Source: CAYIBD01 sp964361655
GTDB lineage: Bacteria; Patescibacteriota; Minisyncoccia; Sungbacterales; SURF-37
Direction: 5' to 3'
Assembly (NCBI GenBank): GCA_964361655.1
Contig: CAYIBD010000004.1
Span: 1 to 32,463 of the forward strand
DNA length: 32,463 bases
The notes beneath the pieces were generated by a model. That model searched no databases. It saw nothing but the letters and a program-made list of their open reading frames with translations, and was not told where the DNA came from. Positions within the stretch are counted from its first letter, which is position 1. The number at the start of each line of letters is the position of its first letter. A program made the position numbers and the translations under genes. Of this stretch, positions 1 to 6,878 are shown one piece after another.

Positions 1-402
1 GCTCAGGGCGAGCGTGCCGGCTGCGCCGTCACGCTCGACTGCAAGCTTGAACTGGAAATGGCCGAGATGACCGAGGAAGAGCTTGGCGAGCTAGGACTGA
101 AATCCCGGCTGGGCGAACTCATACAAAAGGCCTACGACGCCCTCGGCCTGATTACCTTTTACACTATTAAAGGCGGCCAAGAGCTTCATGCCTGGCCGAT
201 CAAGCGCGGTTCCAACGCGCCCGAGGCTGGCGGCGCGGTGCATACGGACTTTCAAGAAAAATTCATCCGCGCCGAGGTGATTCCCTTCGCCAAGCTGGTT
301 GAAGCCGGTTCTTGGCACAAAGCCCGGGAGCTCGGCTGGCTCCGGATAGAAGGGCGGGGGTATGTCGTCGAGGACGGAGATGTGATAGAATTTAGAATCT
401 AG
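1..402 (+). CDS. ychF: Ribosome-binding ATPase YchF, C-terminal part (5' truncated by window)
   Basis: The reading frame is open from the first base and ends in TAG at 400-402. The visible 133 residues match the end of the YchF/OLA1 family of Obg-like P-loop NTPases, which bind ribosomes and favour ATP over GTP. After a short acidic helical stretch comes the C-terminal TGS-type domain with family hallmarks: LGLITFYT, an AWPIKRGSNAPEAGG segment, HTDF, FIRAEV and a terminal YVVEDGDVIEFRI. The G domain and the coiled-coil arm lie upstream of the window. A Met at 58-60 is internal to the domain and is not the start. The stop codon lies inside a 7-nt-period ATCTAG repeat. Confidence 0.93.
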   Translation, partial: AQGERAGCAVTLDCKLELEMAEMTEEELGELGLKSRLGELIQKAYDALGLITFYTIKGGQELHAWPIKRGSNAPEAGGAVHTDFQEKFIRAEVIPFAKLVEAGSWHKARELGWLRIEGRGYVVEDGDVIEFRI

Positions 403-416
403 TATCTAGGATCTAG
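397..416. repeat. Three ATCTAG copies at 7-nt spacing over the ychF stop codon
   Basis: ATCTAG occurs at 397-402, 404-409 and 411-416, each separated by one base. The first copy supplies the TAG stop of ychF. No promoter or terminator role is evident. Confidence 0.6.
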
Positions 417-511
417 AAGCTTGCAAGACGACCGATGATTTGCTAGAGTTTGTGGGCATTCCACTTTGTCAATTTCTGCGATCCGAAGTATTCGCAATTC
501 GCGGATTGGCA

Positions 512-517
512 TAAGAT
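512..517 (+). promoter_or_regulatory. Possible -10 box of the rpsF transcript
   Basis: TAAGAT lies 15 nt before the rpsF ATG. No good -35 box and no Shine-Dalgarno sequence are visible. The recA gene has the same arrangement (a -10-like hexamer 14 nt before ATG), which would give a leader of only about 8 nt. This is inferred from pattern only. Confidence 0.3.
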
Positions 518-532
518 TCGTTGATTGGCATC

Positions 533-994
533 ATGTCTGACGAAGTGAAATCCTACGAGATCGCCTACCTCATCAACCCCGATGTTTCCGAGGACGAGGT
601 GTTTGGCCAAGCCGGGAAGATCACGAGTTTCATTCAAGATACCCACGGCCTGGTGGGTCGAATTGAAGAGCCAAAGAGGCGCCGGCTCGCCTACCCGATC
701 AATAAATTTCGCGAGGCATATTTCGGCTGGACGGTCTTTGCGATTGCGCCGGAGCGCCTAGCTGAAATTGAGAAGCGAGTAAAAGCCGAGAAGCATGTGA
801 TCCGTTTCCTGATCGCTGAGGAGGTGAAACGGCCGATCCCCGAGTTCCGGCCGCCCCGCCCGCGTCGGGAGCCGCGGTTTGTCCGGCCGCCGCTGGGAGA
901 GATCAAACCGTTTGCCCCGCAGGCACCCAAGGAAGAGGATAAGACCAAGATCGAGGAGCTGGACAAGCGCCTAGAAGAGATTTTGGGGAAATGA
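533..994 (+). CDS. rpsF: 30S ribosomal protein bS6
   Basis: bS6 is a small-subunit platform protein that binds 16S rRNA as a heterodimer with bS18. Residues 1 to about 100 carry the ferredoxin-like family pattern: YEIAYLINPDVSEDE at the N-terminus, RRLAYPI(N)K in the middle, and a strand reaching VIRFLI. After about residue 100 there is a Pro/Arg-rich segment and then an acidic-basic helix, making the 153-aa protein longer than a typical S6 core. I chose ATG 533 because the alternative TTG at 521 adds only MIGI ahead of the family start. It is followed by ssb and rpsR in the conserved S6-SSB-S18 order. Confidence 0.95.
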   Translation: MSDEVKSYEIAYLINPDVSEDEVFGQAGKITSFIQDTHGLVGRIEEPKRRRLAYPINKFREAYFGWTVFAIAPERLAEIEKRVKAEKHVIRFLIAEEVKRPIPEFRPPRPRREPRFVRPPLGEIKPFAPQAPKEEDKTKIEELDKRLEEILGK

Positions 995-1081
995 AGCGAC
1001 TCCAATATGCGAATTTCACGCGAATTATGCGAATTGATTAGCAACATTCGAATGCATTAGCATATTAGCGTCGCTACTCCT
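995..1081. repeat. AT-rich spacer made of degenerate ATTCG/CGAAT units
   Basis: The rpsF-ssb spacer repeats short units such as ATGCGAATT, CGCGAATTATGCGAATT and ATTCGAATGCATTAGCA. It is much richer in AT than the flanking genes. Similar units occur before rpsF (about 486-530) and between recA and the gene after it (3253-3346). It may hold the ssb promoter (CATATT near 1060). There is no Shine-Dalgarno sequence before ssb. Confidence 0.45.
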
Positions 1082-1540
1082 ATGAACTTTAATAAGGCCT
1101 TCATCCTGGGAAACGTCACCCGCGATCCGGAGCTGCGCACCACGCCCTCCGGACAGAGCGTGTGCTCCTTCGGCGTGGCCACCAATCGCGTCTGGAAAAA
1201 TCCGGCCGGCGAACAGCAGCGGGCCACGGAGTTCCACAATGTTGTCGCCTGGAGGCGGCTCGCAGAAATTTGTCACCAATACTTGAAGAAGGGGTCGCTC
1301 GTGTTCGTCGAGGGTCGGCTGCAAACGCGCTCTTGGCAGGATAAGAATTCCGGGGAGAAGCGCTTCCGCACGGAAATTGTCGCCGAAACCATGCAGCTTG
1401 GCCCGCGAGGCGCTGGCGGCCAGCCAACCGCAGTCGCACCCGCCGCCCAAGAAGCCCAGCCACAACCACCGGCCCCCGTTGAGACCGTCCCCTACCCCGG
1501 GGAGGAAGAAGAGATCAAGCCGGAGGAGATACCGTTCTGA
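1082..1540 (+). CDS. ssb: Single-stranded DNA-binding protein
   Basis: SSB coats single-stranded DNA in replication, repair and recombination and recruits partners through its C-terminal tip. Residues 1-105 form the OB-fold with the usual start MNFNKAFILGNVTRDPELR, the SFGVATNR strand, FHNVVAWRRLAE and the LVFVEGRLQTRSW strand. A Gly/Ala/Pro/Gln-rich linker follows, and the protein ends in EEIPF, the acidic-aromatic tip that binds partner proteins. At 152 aa it has normal length. It lies between rpsF and rpsR, the classical bacterial context. Confidence 0.96.
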   Translation: MNFNKAFILGNVTRDPELRTTPSGQSVCSFGVATNRVWKNPAGEQQRATEFHNVVAWRRLAEICHQYLKKGSLVFVEGRLQTRSWQDKNSGEKRFRTEIVAETMQLGPRGAGGQPTAVAPAAQEAQPQPPAPVETVPYPGEEEEIKPEEIPF

Positions 1541-1903
1541 AGGGCTTGGCCCCCGCTTTCGAGCTGCAGGCGATGAAAGCGGAGCTGCCAAACTCCCGCC
1601 TATTCCTACGAGGCGAAGCCGAGTAGCTGAATGGGCGAGGATCCCGTACATATCATGCGTGGATATGATTACTTTCACGAATGGGCGGGATCGCGCACTT
1701 TAACCTCGTTCGCTTCCGGCGAACTCGGGATATGTGCGGGACTTCACCCGCCGTAGCCTCGGTGAAGGCGGGTTAGCATAAGGAAGTCCGCCTTCGCTCC
1801 CCCTTCGCCTTCGGCTACGGAAGGACACAGTAAAGCTTCGGCGGATGCTCATAATCGCAGCGAATTTTCTCGCTTACGATGTGAGCTCGAAAATTCGGCG
1901 ATT
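1541..1903. repeat. Palindrome-rich non-coding spacer between ssb and rpsR
   Basis: I see no credible gene in this 363-nt spacer, but several inverted repeats run along it. CCGCTTTC (1553-1560) pairs with GAAAGCGG (1575-1582). GGACTT (1739-1744) pairs with AAGTCC (1784-1789) around an inner CCCGCC (1747-1752)/GGCGGG (1767-1772). TCCGCC (1787-1792) pairs with GGCGGA (1840-1845). A further large hairpin reaches into the rpsR start. None has the T-run of an intrinsic terminator. The spacer could be a cluster of small palindromic elements, an RNA leader for rpsR, or both. Confidence 0.6.
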
Positions 1904-1906
1904 ATG
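1850..1906 (+). promoter_or_regulatory. Bulged hairpin that includes the rpsR start codon
   Basis: CATAATCGC (1850-1858) is the exact reverse complement of GCGATTATG (1898-1906), and CGAATTTTC (1861-1869) of GAAAATTCG (1889-1897). Together they make an 18-bp stem with a 2-nt bulge (1859-1860) and a loop of about 19 nt. The last three bases of the outer stem are the ATG of rpsR, so a folded mRNA would hide the start codon. Translational control of S18, perhaps by ribosomal proteins, is inference. Confidence 0.5.
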
Positions 1907-2119
1907 GCAGATCAAAAACAGTGCTTCTTTTGCACATCCAATCACAAGGTGGCCGACTATAAAGATCCTGGCCTGCTTTTGAAATTCATGTCGGCCAACC
2001 GCAAGGTCATCCCGCGCCGCCGGAGCCACCTCTGCGCCGGCCATCAGCGGGAACTCGCCAGGGCCATCAAGCGGGCGCGATTTTTGGCACTCGTGCCCTA
2101 CACGCTCCACCAGCGATAA
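1904..2119 (+). CDS. rpsR: 30S ribosomal protein bS18
   Basis: bS18 is a small protein of the 30S platform that pairs with bS6. The 71-aa sequence has the family pattern: a Cys pair near the N-terminus (QKQCFFC), DYKDPGLLLKFMSANRKVIPRR with the basic rRNA-binding helix, and the CAGHQRELARAIKRARFLALVPY segment. Conserved Cys residues at the N-terminus and before AGHQRE are retained, the so-called C+ form that can hold zinc. There is no Shine-Dalgarno sequence, and the ATG lies in the base of a long hairpin. Confidence 0.95.
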   Translation: MADQKQCFFCTSNHKVADYKDPGLLLKFMSANRKVIPRRRSHLCAGHQRELARAIKRARFLALVPYTLHQR

Positions 2120-2138
2120 GAACGGGCATAAACAACTA

Positions 2139-2183
2139 ACCCCCTCCCGCGCCTAGAGCGTATGGCTGCGCAAGCGGAGGGGG
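2139..2183. terminator. Hairpin between convergent rpsR and recA
   Basis: CCCCCTCC (2140-2147) pairs with GGAGGGGG (2176-2183), extendable by one bulge to include the flanking A/T and GC pairs. It lies between the 3' ends of two convergent genes, where it could end transcription from both sides. The T-run is poor on both strands, so intrinsic activity is uncertain. Confidence 0.5.
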
Positions 2184-2214
2184 TGAATCTTCCGGCGATG
2201 ACGCCGAGGCGCGG

Positions 2215-3252
2215 CTAGGATTCAGGCGGCGCGGCGATGGCCTCCTTAATCTTCTTTACAATATCCTCGGCGAGCTTGGGGTTTTGCTTGAGAAACGTCC
2301 TGGCGTTATCAAAGCCCTGGCCGAGGCGCGTGCCCTCAAAGGCGAACGAGGCCCCGGCTTTCTTGACCACGCCGTATTTCTCGCCCAGGGTGAGGAGCTC
2401 CGCATCCCGCGAGATCCCCTCGTTGTAGAAGATGTCGAATTCCGCCCGACGGAAGGGCGGAGCAACCTTATTCTTCACAATTTTGGCGTTGACGCGGTTG
2501 CCGACGATCTCCTCCCCTTTTTTGATTTGGGCCGCCCGCCGAAGGTCAATCCTGACCGAGGAATAGAATTTCAAGGCCCGGCCGCCGGGCGTGGTTTCCG
2601 GATTACCGAACATAATGCCGATCTGCATCCGGATTTGATTCAAGAAGATGACGCAGGTTTTGGTTTTGGAAACAGCGGCGGTGAGTTTGCGGAGGGCATG
2701 GGACATCAGGCGCGCCTGCAACCCGATGTGCTGCTGCCCCATCTCACCTTCGATCTCGGCCTGGGGGGTAAGCGCCGCTACCGAATCAATGACGATCACG
2801 TCTACTGACGCGGAGCGGACGATTGATTCGACGATCTCGAGGGCCTGTTCCCCGGTGTCGGGCTGTGAGATCAAAAGATCGTTTATCATAACGCCGAGGC
2901 GCTTGGCGTAATCGGGATCAAGGGCGTGCTCGGCATCCACGAAGGCGGCAAGCCCGCCCTTCTTCTGGGCCTCGGCCACGATGTGTAAGGCCAACGTCGT
3001 TTTTCCGCTCGACTCCGGGCCAAAAATCTCAATCACCCGGCCGCGCGGCACCCCGCCCACGCCGAGGGCCATGTCCAAGGCCAGCGACCCCGACGGGATG
3101 ACATCCACGTCCACCCGGCGGGCCTCGCCAAGTTTCATGATGGCGCCCTCCCCGTACTTTTCCTGGATCTCCTTGACCGTATCCTCCAGGGTGCGCAGCT
3201 TTTCCTCGCGGAGTTCGGCTTTCGTGGTTGTGGGGTTTTCTTCCTTTGGCAT
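2215..3252 (-). CDS. recA: Recombinase RecA
   Basis: RecA is the ATP-dependent strand-exchange protein of homologous repair and the trigger of the SOS response. The 345-aa sequence is full length. Walker A GPESSGKT is at residues 78-85, the catalytic region VDAEHALD at about 105-112, and the Walker B VIVID strand at about 152-156. Loop L1 (EGEMGQQHIGLQ) is at about 168-179 and loop L2 (NPETTPGGRALKFY) at about 217-230. The N-terminal helix for monomer contact and a short C-terminal domain are present. The gene faces rpsR and is read toward it. No LexA-type operator was recognised in the spacer upstream. Confidence 0.98.
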   Translation of the reverse strand: MPKEENPTTTKAELREEKLRTLEDTVKEIQEKYGEGAIMKLGEARRVDVDVIPSGSLALDMALGVGGVPRGRVIEIFGPESSGKTTLALHIVAEAQKKGGLAAFVDAEHALDPDYAKRLGVMINDLLISQPDTGEQALEIVESIVRSASVDVIVIDSVAALTPQAEIEGEMGQQHIGLQARLMSHALRKLTAAVSKTKTCVIFLNQIRMQIGIMFGNPETTPGGRALKFYSSVRIDLRRAAQIKKGEEIVGNRVNAKIVKNKVAPPFRRAEFDIFYNEGISRDAELLTLGEKYGVVKKAGASFAFEGTRLGQGFDNARTFLKQNPKLAEDIVKKIKEAIAAPPES

Positions 3253-3346
3253 GGTGTCTCGATGCTAATATACGAATTCTACTAATGATACGAATGCCGG
3301 TTGGCGATTCGTATAATTAGTACCATTCGCATATTGGTATCGATAC
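3253..3346. repeat. AT-rich spacer with ATACGAAT/ATTCGTAT units and probable recA promoter
   Basis: Two units in one orientation (ATACGAATTCTACTAATG, then ATACGAATGCC) are followed by two in the other (ATTCGTATAATTAGTA, then ATTCGCATATTGGTA). This gives an imperfect inverted arrangement. On the minus strand TATATT at 3267-3272 is 14 nt before the recA ATG and is the best -10 candidate; no clear -35 is seen. The units resemble those before rpsF and ssb. Confidence 0.45.
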
Positions 3347-3715
3347 TTACTTTACCACGATATACCTTACGACCCTGGTGGTCTTCCCGTAGCGGTTTTT
3401 GGCTTCAAACTCGAGACGATTTACGCCTTTGAAGAGATATATGCGCTCGCTGAATTCACCGCTGCCGCCACTGTATAATGGCCGGCCGTTCAAGGTCAAA
3501 TCGGCGTCGGGGTCGGTCCGGCCACGAAGGTCGTAGCGCGTTGCCTCGGTTGCAATATCCCCCGGCGGCTCGAGGATCTCAAGGCCGGGCGCACGGAGGA
3601 ACTTGAATTCATAGGCGAAAAAACCAACGATGGCCGCCACGACCATGGCGGCGATCAGGAGCACAAAGTTCCGCTGGTTGATGGGGGCGTGTCGCCGTCG
3701 GAGGGGATGATCCAT
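3347..3715 (-). CDS. Membrane-anchored bacterial Ig-like (glucodextranase-B-like) small protein
   Basis: The 122-aa protein has a basic N-terminus, one hydrophobic helix at about residues 17-37, and a single beta-rich domain outside the membrane. That domain (about 47-122) has the pattern of the Ig-like fold seen in glucodextranase domain B and many CPR surface proteins: PDADLTLNGRPLY, GEFSERIYLFKGVNRLEFEA and a last strand TTRVVRYIVV. It begins 8 nt after the ftsK stop and is probably co-transcribed with ftsK. No enzymatic motif is visible. A role in binding or organising the envelope near the division site is only suggested by its position. Confidence 0.6.
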   Translation of the reverse strand: MDHPLRRRHAPINQRNFVLLIAAMVVAAIVGFFAYEFKFLRAPGLEILEPPGDIATEATRYDLRGRTDPDADLTLNGRPLYSGGSGEFSERIYLFKGVNRLEFEAKNRYGKTTRVVRYIVVK

Positions 3716-3723
3716 GGATCTGA

Positions 3724-5889
3724 TTAGGCCGGCATATCCGGTCGGGTTTCGGTCGGCCCCTCCCGCACGAGAATCTCTCGCGGCTTCGCCCCTTCTCCCG
3801 GGCCGATCACTCCCCGCTCCTCCAGGAGGTCGAGGAGCCGAGCAGCCCGGGCGTAGCCGATTTTGAGGCGGCGCTGTAAGTACGAGGCCGAGGCCTTGCC
3901 GGCCTGGACCACGGTCTTTCGCGCTTCCTCGTAGAGCGGGTCATCGTCGCCGTCAAATTCATCCCCGGCGAGTGCGCTTGCGAGAGCGCCATCGGCCCGC
4001 ATCTCGAAAATATCTTCCCCGGTGCTCGCCGGTACGTCGGAGACCTGATCTCGGATAAACGCCACGATGCGTTGGACTTCTTCTTCAGAAACAAACCCGC
4101 TCTGGATGCGCCGCGGTTTGGCCGTGTCGCCGGCTAAAAAGAGCATATCCCCGTTGCCGAGGAGCTTCTCGGCACCGGCAACGTCAAGGATGGTGCGCGA
4201 ATCAACCTGCGAGGCAACCTGGAAGGCGATCCTGGACGTGATGTTGGCTTTGATTAAGCCGGTGATCACCTCGACTGACGGCCGTTGGGTCGAAACCACG
4301 AGGTGGATGCCGACGGCTCTCGCCATCTGCGCCAAACGAATGATTGAGCCCTCCATCTCGCGAGGGAAAGCCACCATGAGATCAGCCAGTTCGTCAATGA
4401 TGATGATGAGGTAGGGCATTGGCTCCGCCAGCTCCCCGCTGCCAGCCCCCAGCCGAGCGTTGTAGCTCGAAACGTCTCGGACGCCGGCGTGGGAAAGCGC
4501 TTCGTAGCGGCGCTCCATTTCCTTCACCGCCCAGCGCAGGGCCTGTATGGTTTTTTTGGCGTCGGTAACGGGCGGGGTAAGGAGGTGCGGAATGCCGGAG
4601 TAGATGGAGAGCTCGACGCGCTTGGGGTCAACGATGAGAAACCTCAAGAGTTCCGGCGGGTTCCGGTAGAGGAAGGCCGCGATCATGGAGTGGAGCATTA
4701 CGGACTTCCCCGAGCCGGTTGCGCCGGCAACGAGGAGGTGCGGCATTTTTGAGAGGTTGGCGTAGACCGGAGCGCCGGCCACGTCGCGGCCGAGGGCAAA
4801 GAGCAGCGGTGCTTCGGACTTTTGGAAAATTTCTTCATTGAATAAGCTCCGGAGGCCAACGAGGGCGATGGAGCGGTTCGGTACCTCCACACCGACGAGG
4901 GATTTCCCCGGGATCGGCGCTTCGATGCGGATCGGGTGGGCAGCCAAGGCGAGCGCCAGGTCGCTGGAGAGGGCCAGGATCCGGGAGAGTTTGACACCTT
5001 CGGCCGGTTTTAACGTGTACTGGGTTACGGTCGGTCCGACCGACACCTCCCCCATCTCAACGTCAATGCCGAAATTGAGAAGCGTTCGCCGGATGATGTT
5101 GGCGTTGGCCCGGATATCGCCGGAGGAAGGTGTGCCGCGATCATCGTCCAGGAGCGAGAGCGGCGGGATGACGTAGGCAAACTTCCGTATGCGCCGTTCC
5201 GCAACGGCGAATTCGTCGGCATCTTTGCCGGGCTTGGTCTCAACCGCTTCGACCACTACCGAGGCGGCGTTTGGCTGCGGCGCGGTTTCTTTTTTGGTGA
5301 TGGCGTCCGTAAGGCTCGATGCGGCTTCGGCCACGGCGTCCCGCAGCCGCTCTCTTGCCCCGGCCTCGGCCGTGGCTTCATCCGGTTCTCGCGGCCGCCA
5401 GAGGGGGACGTTGGCCATGATGAGAATGGAGACGGTGAAGAGCGCAACCTCAATCACGAGCGCTGCCCAGAAGTCAAAGAGGCGCTCGAGCGGCCAGTTC
5501 GTAAGGAAGCCGAGCCAGCCGCCGGTGCGGCCGTCGGAAAAGAGATCTATGATGGCGAGCGAAGAGATCAAGAAGAGCGCGCCGCCGATGAGGGTCGGCG
5601 CGAGCATGCGTCGGCGAATGGCCAAGAGCAGCGAGGAGCCGATGAGGATGAAGGTGAGCGGTGCGAGAAAATAGGCCTGGCCTACCGCCAGAGACAGCGA
5701 CCGAAATATGATATTGCCGAGAAAACCGGCCCGGCCCCAGTAGGCCAGAATCATAACCGCGGCGAGGGTAAAGCAGACGATTGCGAGAACGCTTTTTTTG
5801 GTTTCCGGAGCCAGGTCGTCATGCCATCTCCTGCGAACCTCGCCAGGATTGCTGCTACCGCGGTCCTTGGCTTTTTTACGTCGGGCCAT
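3724..5889 (-). CDS. ftsK: DNA translocase FtsK/SpoIIIE
   Basis: FtsK is a septum-bound, ATP-driven DNA pump that clears and helps resolve chromosomes at division. From ATG 5889 the protein has 721 residues. A basic N-terminus is followed by hydrophobic helices from about 33 to 165, a linker, an FtsK alpha/beta motor with Walker A GATGSGKS (about 389-396) and Walker B IIIIDELADL (about 495-504), and a winged-helix gamma domain (about 652-708) of the type that reads chromosome-orienting sequences. The four-helix membrane part is short, as in SpoIIIE-like proteins. The upstream TTG at 5925 would add 12 residues, but TACAAT lies exactly 6 nt before ATG 5889, which supports that start. Confidence 0.95.
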   Translation of the reverse strand: MARRKKAKDRGSSNPGEVRRRWHDDLAPETKKSVLAIVCFTLAAVMILAYWGRAGFLGNIIFRSLSLAVGQAYFLAPLTFILIGSSLLLAIRRRMLAPTLIGGALFLISSLAIIDLFSDGRTGGWLGFLTNWPLERLFDFWAALVIEVALFTVSILIMANVPLWRPREPDEATAEAGARERLRDAVAEAASSLTDAITKKETAPQPNAASVVVEAVETKPGKDADEFAVAERRIRKFAYVIPPLSLLDDDRGTPSSGDIRANANIIRRTLLNFGIDVEMGEVSVGPTVTQYTLKPAEGVKLSRILALSSDLALALAAHPIRIEAPIPGKSLVGVEVPNRSIALVGLRSLFNEEIFQKSEAPLLFALGRDVAGAPVYANLSKMPHLLVAGATGSGKSVMLHSMIAAFLYRNPPELLRFLIVDPKRVELSIYSGIPHLLTPPVTDAKKTIQALRWAVKEMERRYEALSHAGVRDVSSYNARLGAGSGELAEPMPYLIIIIDELADLMVAFPREMEGSIIRLAQMARAVGIHLVVSTQRPSVEVITGLIKANITSRIAFQVASQVDSRTILDVAGAEKLLGNGDMLFLAGDTAKPRRIQSGFVSEEEVQRIVAFIRDQVSDVPASTGEDIFEMRADGALASALAGDEFDGDDDPLYEEARKTVVQAGKASASYLQRRLKIGYARAARLLDLLEERGVIGPGEGAKPREILVREGPTETRPDMPA

Positions 5890-5895
5890 GCCGAT

Positions 5896-5925
5896 ATTGT
5901 ACGCAATATCAGTGCGGTCGGCCAA
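5896..5925 (-). promoter_or_regulatory. Leaderless-type promoter of ftsK
   Basis: On the minus strand TACAAT (5896-5901) is 6 nt before the ATG, and TTGGCC (5920-5925) lies 18 nt further upstream as a weak -35. Transcription would start at or next to the A of the start codon. The box is part of a small palindrome, GATATT-6nt-AATATC. Confidence 0.45.
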
Positions 5926-5937
5926 TGAAAAGGCCCG

Positions 5938-6486
5938 CTAGGTTTTTCCCCTGGCGGGCAAGAAATGGGCCTGATCCGGCGGAACTCCGCGCAAGCACTC
6001 TAGGCCAAACTGGGTGCAGAAGGTGAGGCCTAGATGCTCAATCAGGCCGTCAACCTCGCGCTTCAGGAGCTCGAGGGTTATGGACGGGTCCCCCCAGCCG
6101 CGGTAGCCGATCTCAACCGCCTCGAAGCGGAGCCGGGCGGCTTCAATCAAGCGGCGGGCTATTTTGAGCTCGGCCTTGCTCCACCCATAGCGGGCCGCGG
6201 CTTTTTCCAGGCGCGGCTGGCGCCGTTCCCAGAAAAGAACATAGGCCTCGGCTTCGCCGAGCAGCCGGATTTCTTCGCTCATGCTGGGTGACACCGGCCG
6301 AGATTCGAGCCAGGCCATAGGGTCGGTTCGACCGGAAAGATAGGGCCCGATCCACATCCCGGCGCTAAAGAGCGCGAAGATGAGGATCAACACGACGATG
6401 GTAAGACACACGGCCACGATCTTGGCGTTGATATCGTTTTGTGTGGTGCTAACCAGCTGAAGTCCTCGCCGGCGCGAGCCATCCAT
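5938..6486 (-). CDS. Single-pass membrane protein of unknown function
   Basis: I do not recognise this 182-aa protein. After about 20 polar residues there is one strong membrane helix (about 22-46), then a mostly helical, Arg/Glu-rich soluble part rich in LIEAARLRFEAVE-type segments, with two Cys near the C-terminus (CTQFGLEC). It has one of the few clear Shine-Dalgarno sites here: GGAGG a few bases before the paired starts ATGAATGG. The ATG at 6486 is in frame with the ORF; the ATG at 6490 is not. Its own promoter is visible at 6559-6585. It lies upstream of ftsK on the same strand, but the ftsK promoter suggests separate control. Confidence 0.65.
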   Translation of the reverse strand: MDGSRRRGLQLVSTTQNDINAKIVAVCLTIVVLILIFALFSAGMWIGPYLSGRTDPMAWLESRPVSPSMSEEIRLLGEAEAYVLFWERRQPRLEKAAARYGWSKAELKIARRLIEAARLRFEAVEIGYRGWGDPSITLELLKREVDGLIEHLGLTFCTQFGLECLRGVPPDQAHFLPARGKT

Positions 6487-6558
6487 TCATTCCTCCTTCG
6501 CCCATGGGGGGCGGGCGGGGTTTTGGGCTTAGGCCACCATGCCAAAGAGCGTCTGAAG

Positions 6559-6585
6559 TCTATACCAGTTTGTGGCATAAGTCAA
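6559..6585 (-). promoter_or_regulatory. Extended -10 promoter for the 5938-6486 gene
   Basis: On the minus strand TTGACT (6580-6585) is followed after 15 nt by TATAGA (6559-6564), preceded by TGG to give an extended -10. The spacing is short for sigma-70, but the extended -10 can compensate. It gives a leader of about 60 nt carrying a GGAGG ribosome site. Confidence 0.5.
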
Positions 6586-6590
6586 TATAA

Positions 6591-6611
6591 ACCGGTGGAT
6601 GATCCACCGGT
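6591..6611. terminator. Perfect 9-bp hairpin after the HTH gene
   Basis: ACCGGTGGA (6591-6599) and TCCACCGGT (6603-6611) form a perfect stem with a 3-nt loop. On the minus strand it follows the stop of the HTH reading frame and is trailed by TTATATTGAC. It therefore separates that locus from the next promoter. Confidence 0.55.
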
Positions 6612-6641
6612 GTTGGGCGACGAACGGCTATAAGAGCGAAG

Positions 6642-6878
6642 TCACTTTCGCTCTTCGGCCAGGCCGTGACGCCGGATTAATGCGGCGACGGTGCGGCGAT
6701 TGCGGCCGAGCCGAAGGCCGATTTTGGTTTTAGTCAGCCCTTGGGCCACGTAGCCGCGGAGGTACTGCAGGAGTGCCTGGGTGGCTGGCCTTGGCCCTCT
6801 TCGGCCGTCGGGCAGCTCATGGCTATACTGCCTTGCTTTTTTTATGAGCGTGCGCCGAGTGGCCCTGAACCTCCTCAT
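6642..6878 (-). CDS. C-terminal half of a split multi-HTH DNA-binding protein
   Basis: As an independent ORF this is 78 aa starting at an ATG that shares one base with the preceding stop (TAATG). It contains two helix-turn-helix-like units. The first includes MRRFRATRRTLIKKAR and the second is GLTKTKIGLRLGRNRRTVAALIRRHGL, near the C-terminus. The frame stays open upstream of the ATG and is protein-like as far as 7004, where it would join the preceding ORF. I therefore think it is the second half of one 235-residue gene separated by a frameshift, not an independent gene. Translational coupling of two real proteins is the alternative. Confidence 0.6.
   Translation of the reverse strand: MRRFRATRRTLIKKARQYSHELPDGRRGPRPATQALLQYLRGYVAQGLTKTKIGLRLGRNRRTVAALIRRHGLAEERK

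Noticed and set aside
533..994. Recoding of TGA as an amino acid, known in some CPR lineages
   Set aside because: TGA ends rpsF, ssb, atpG, atpD and atpF at the expected family ends.
1025..1678. 217-codon minus-strand ORF opposite ssb
   Set aside because: It covers a complete ssb and the palindromic spacer, and its Gly/Leu/Pro-rich product is typical of antisense frames.
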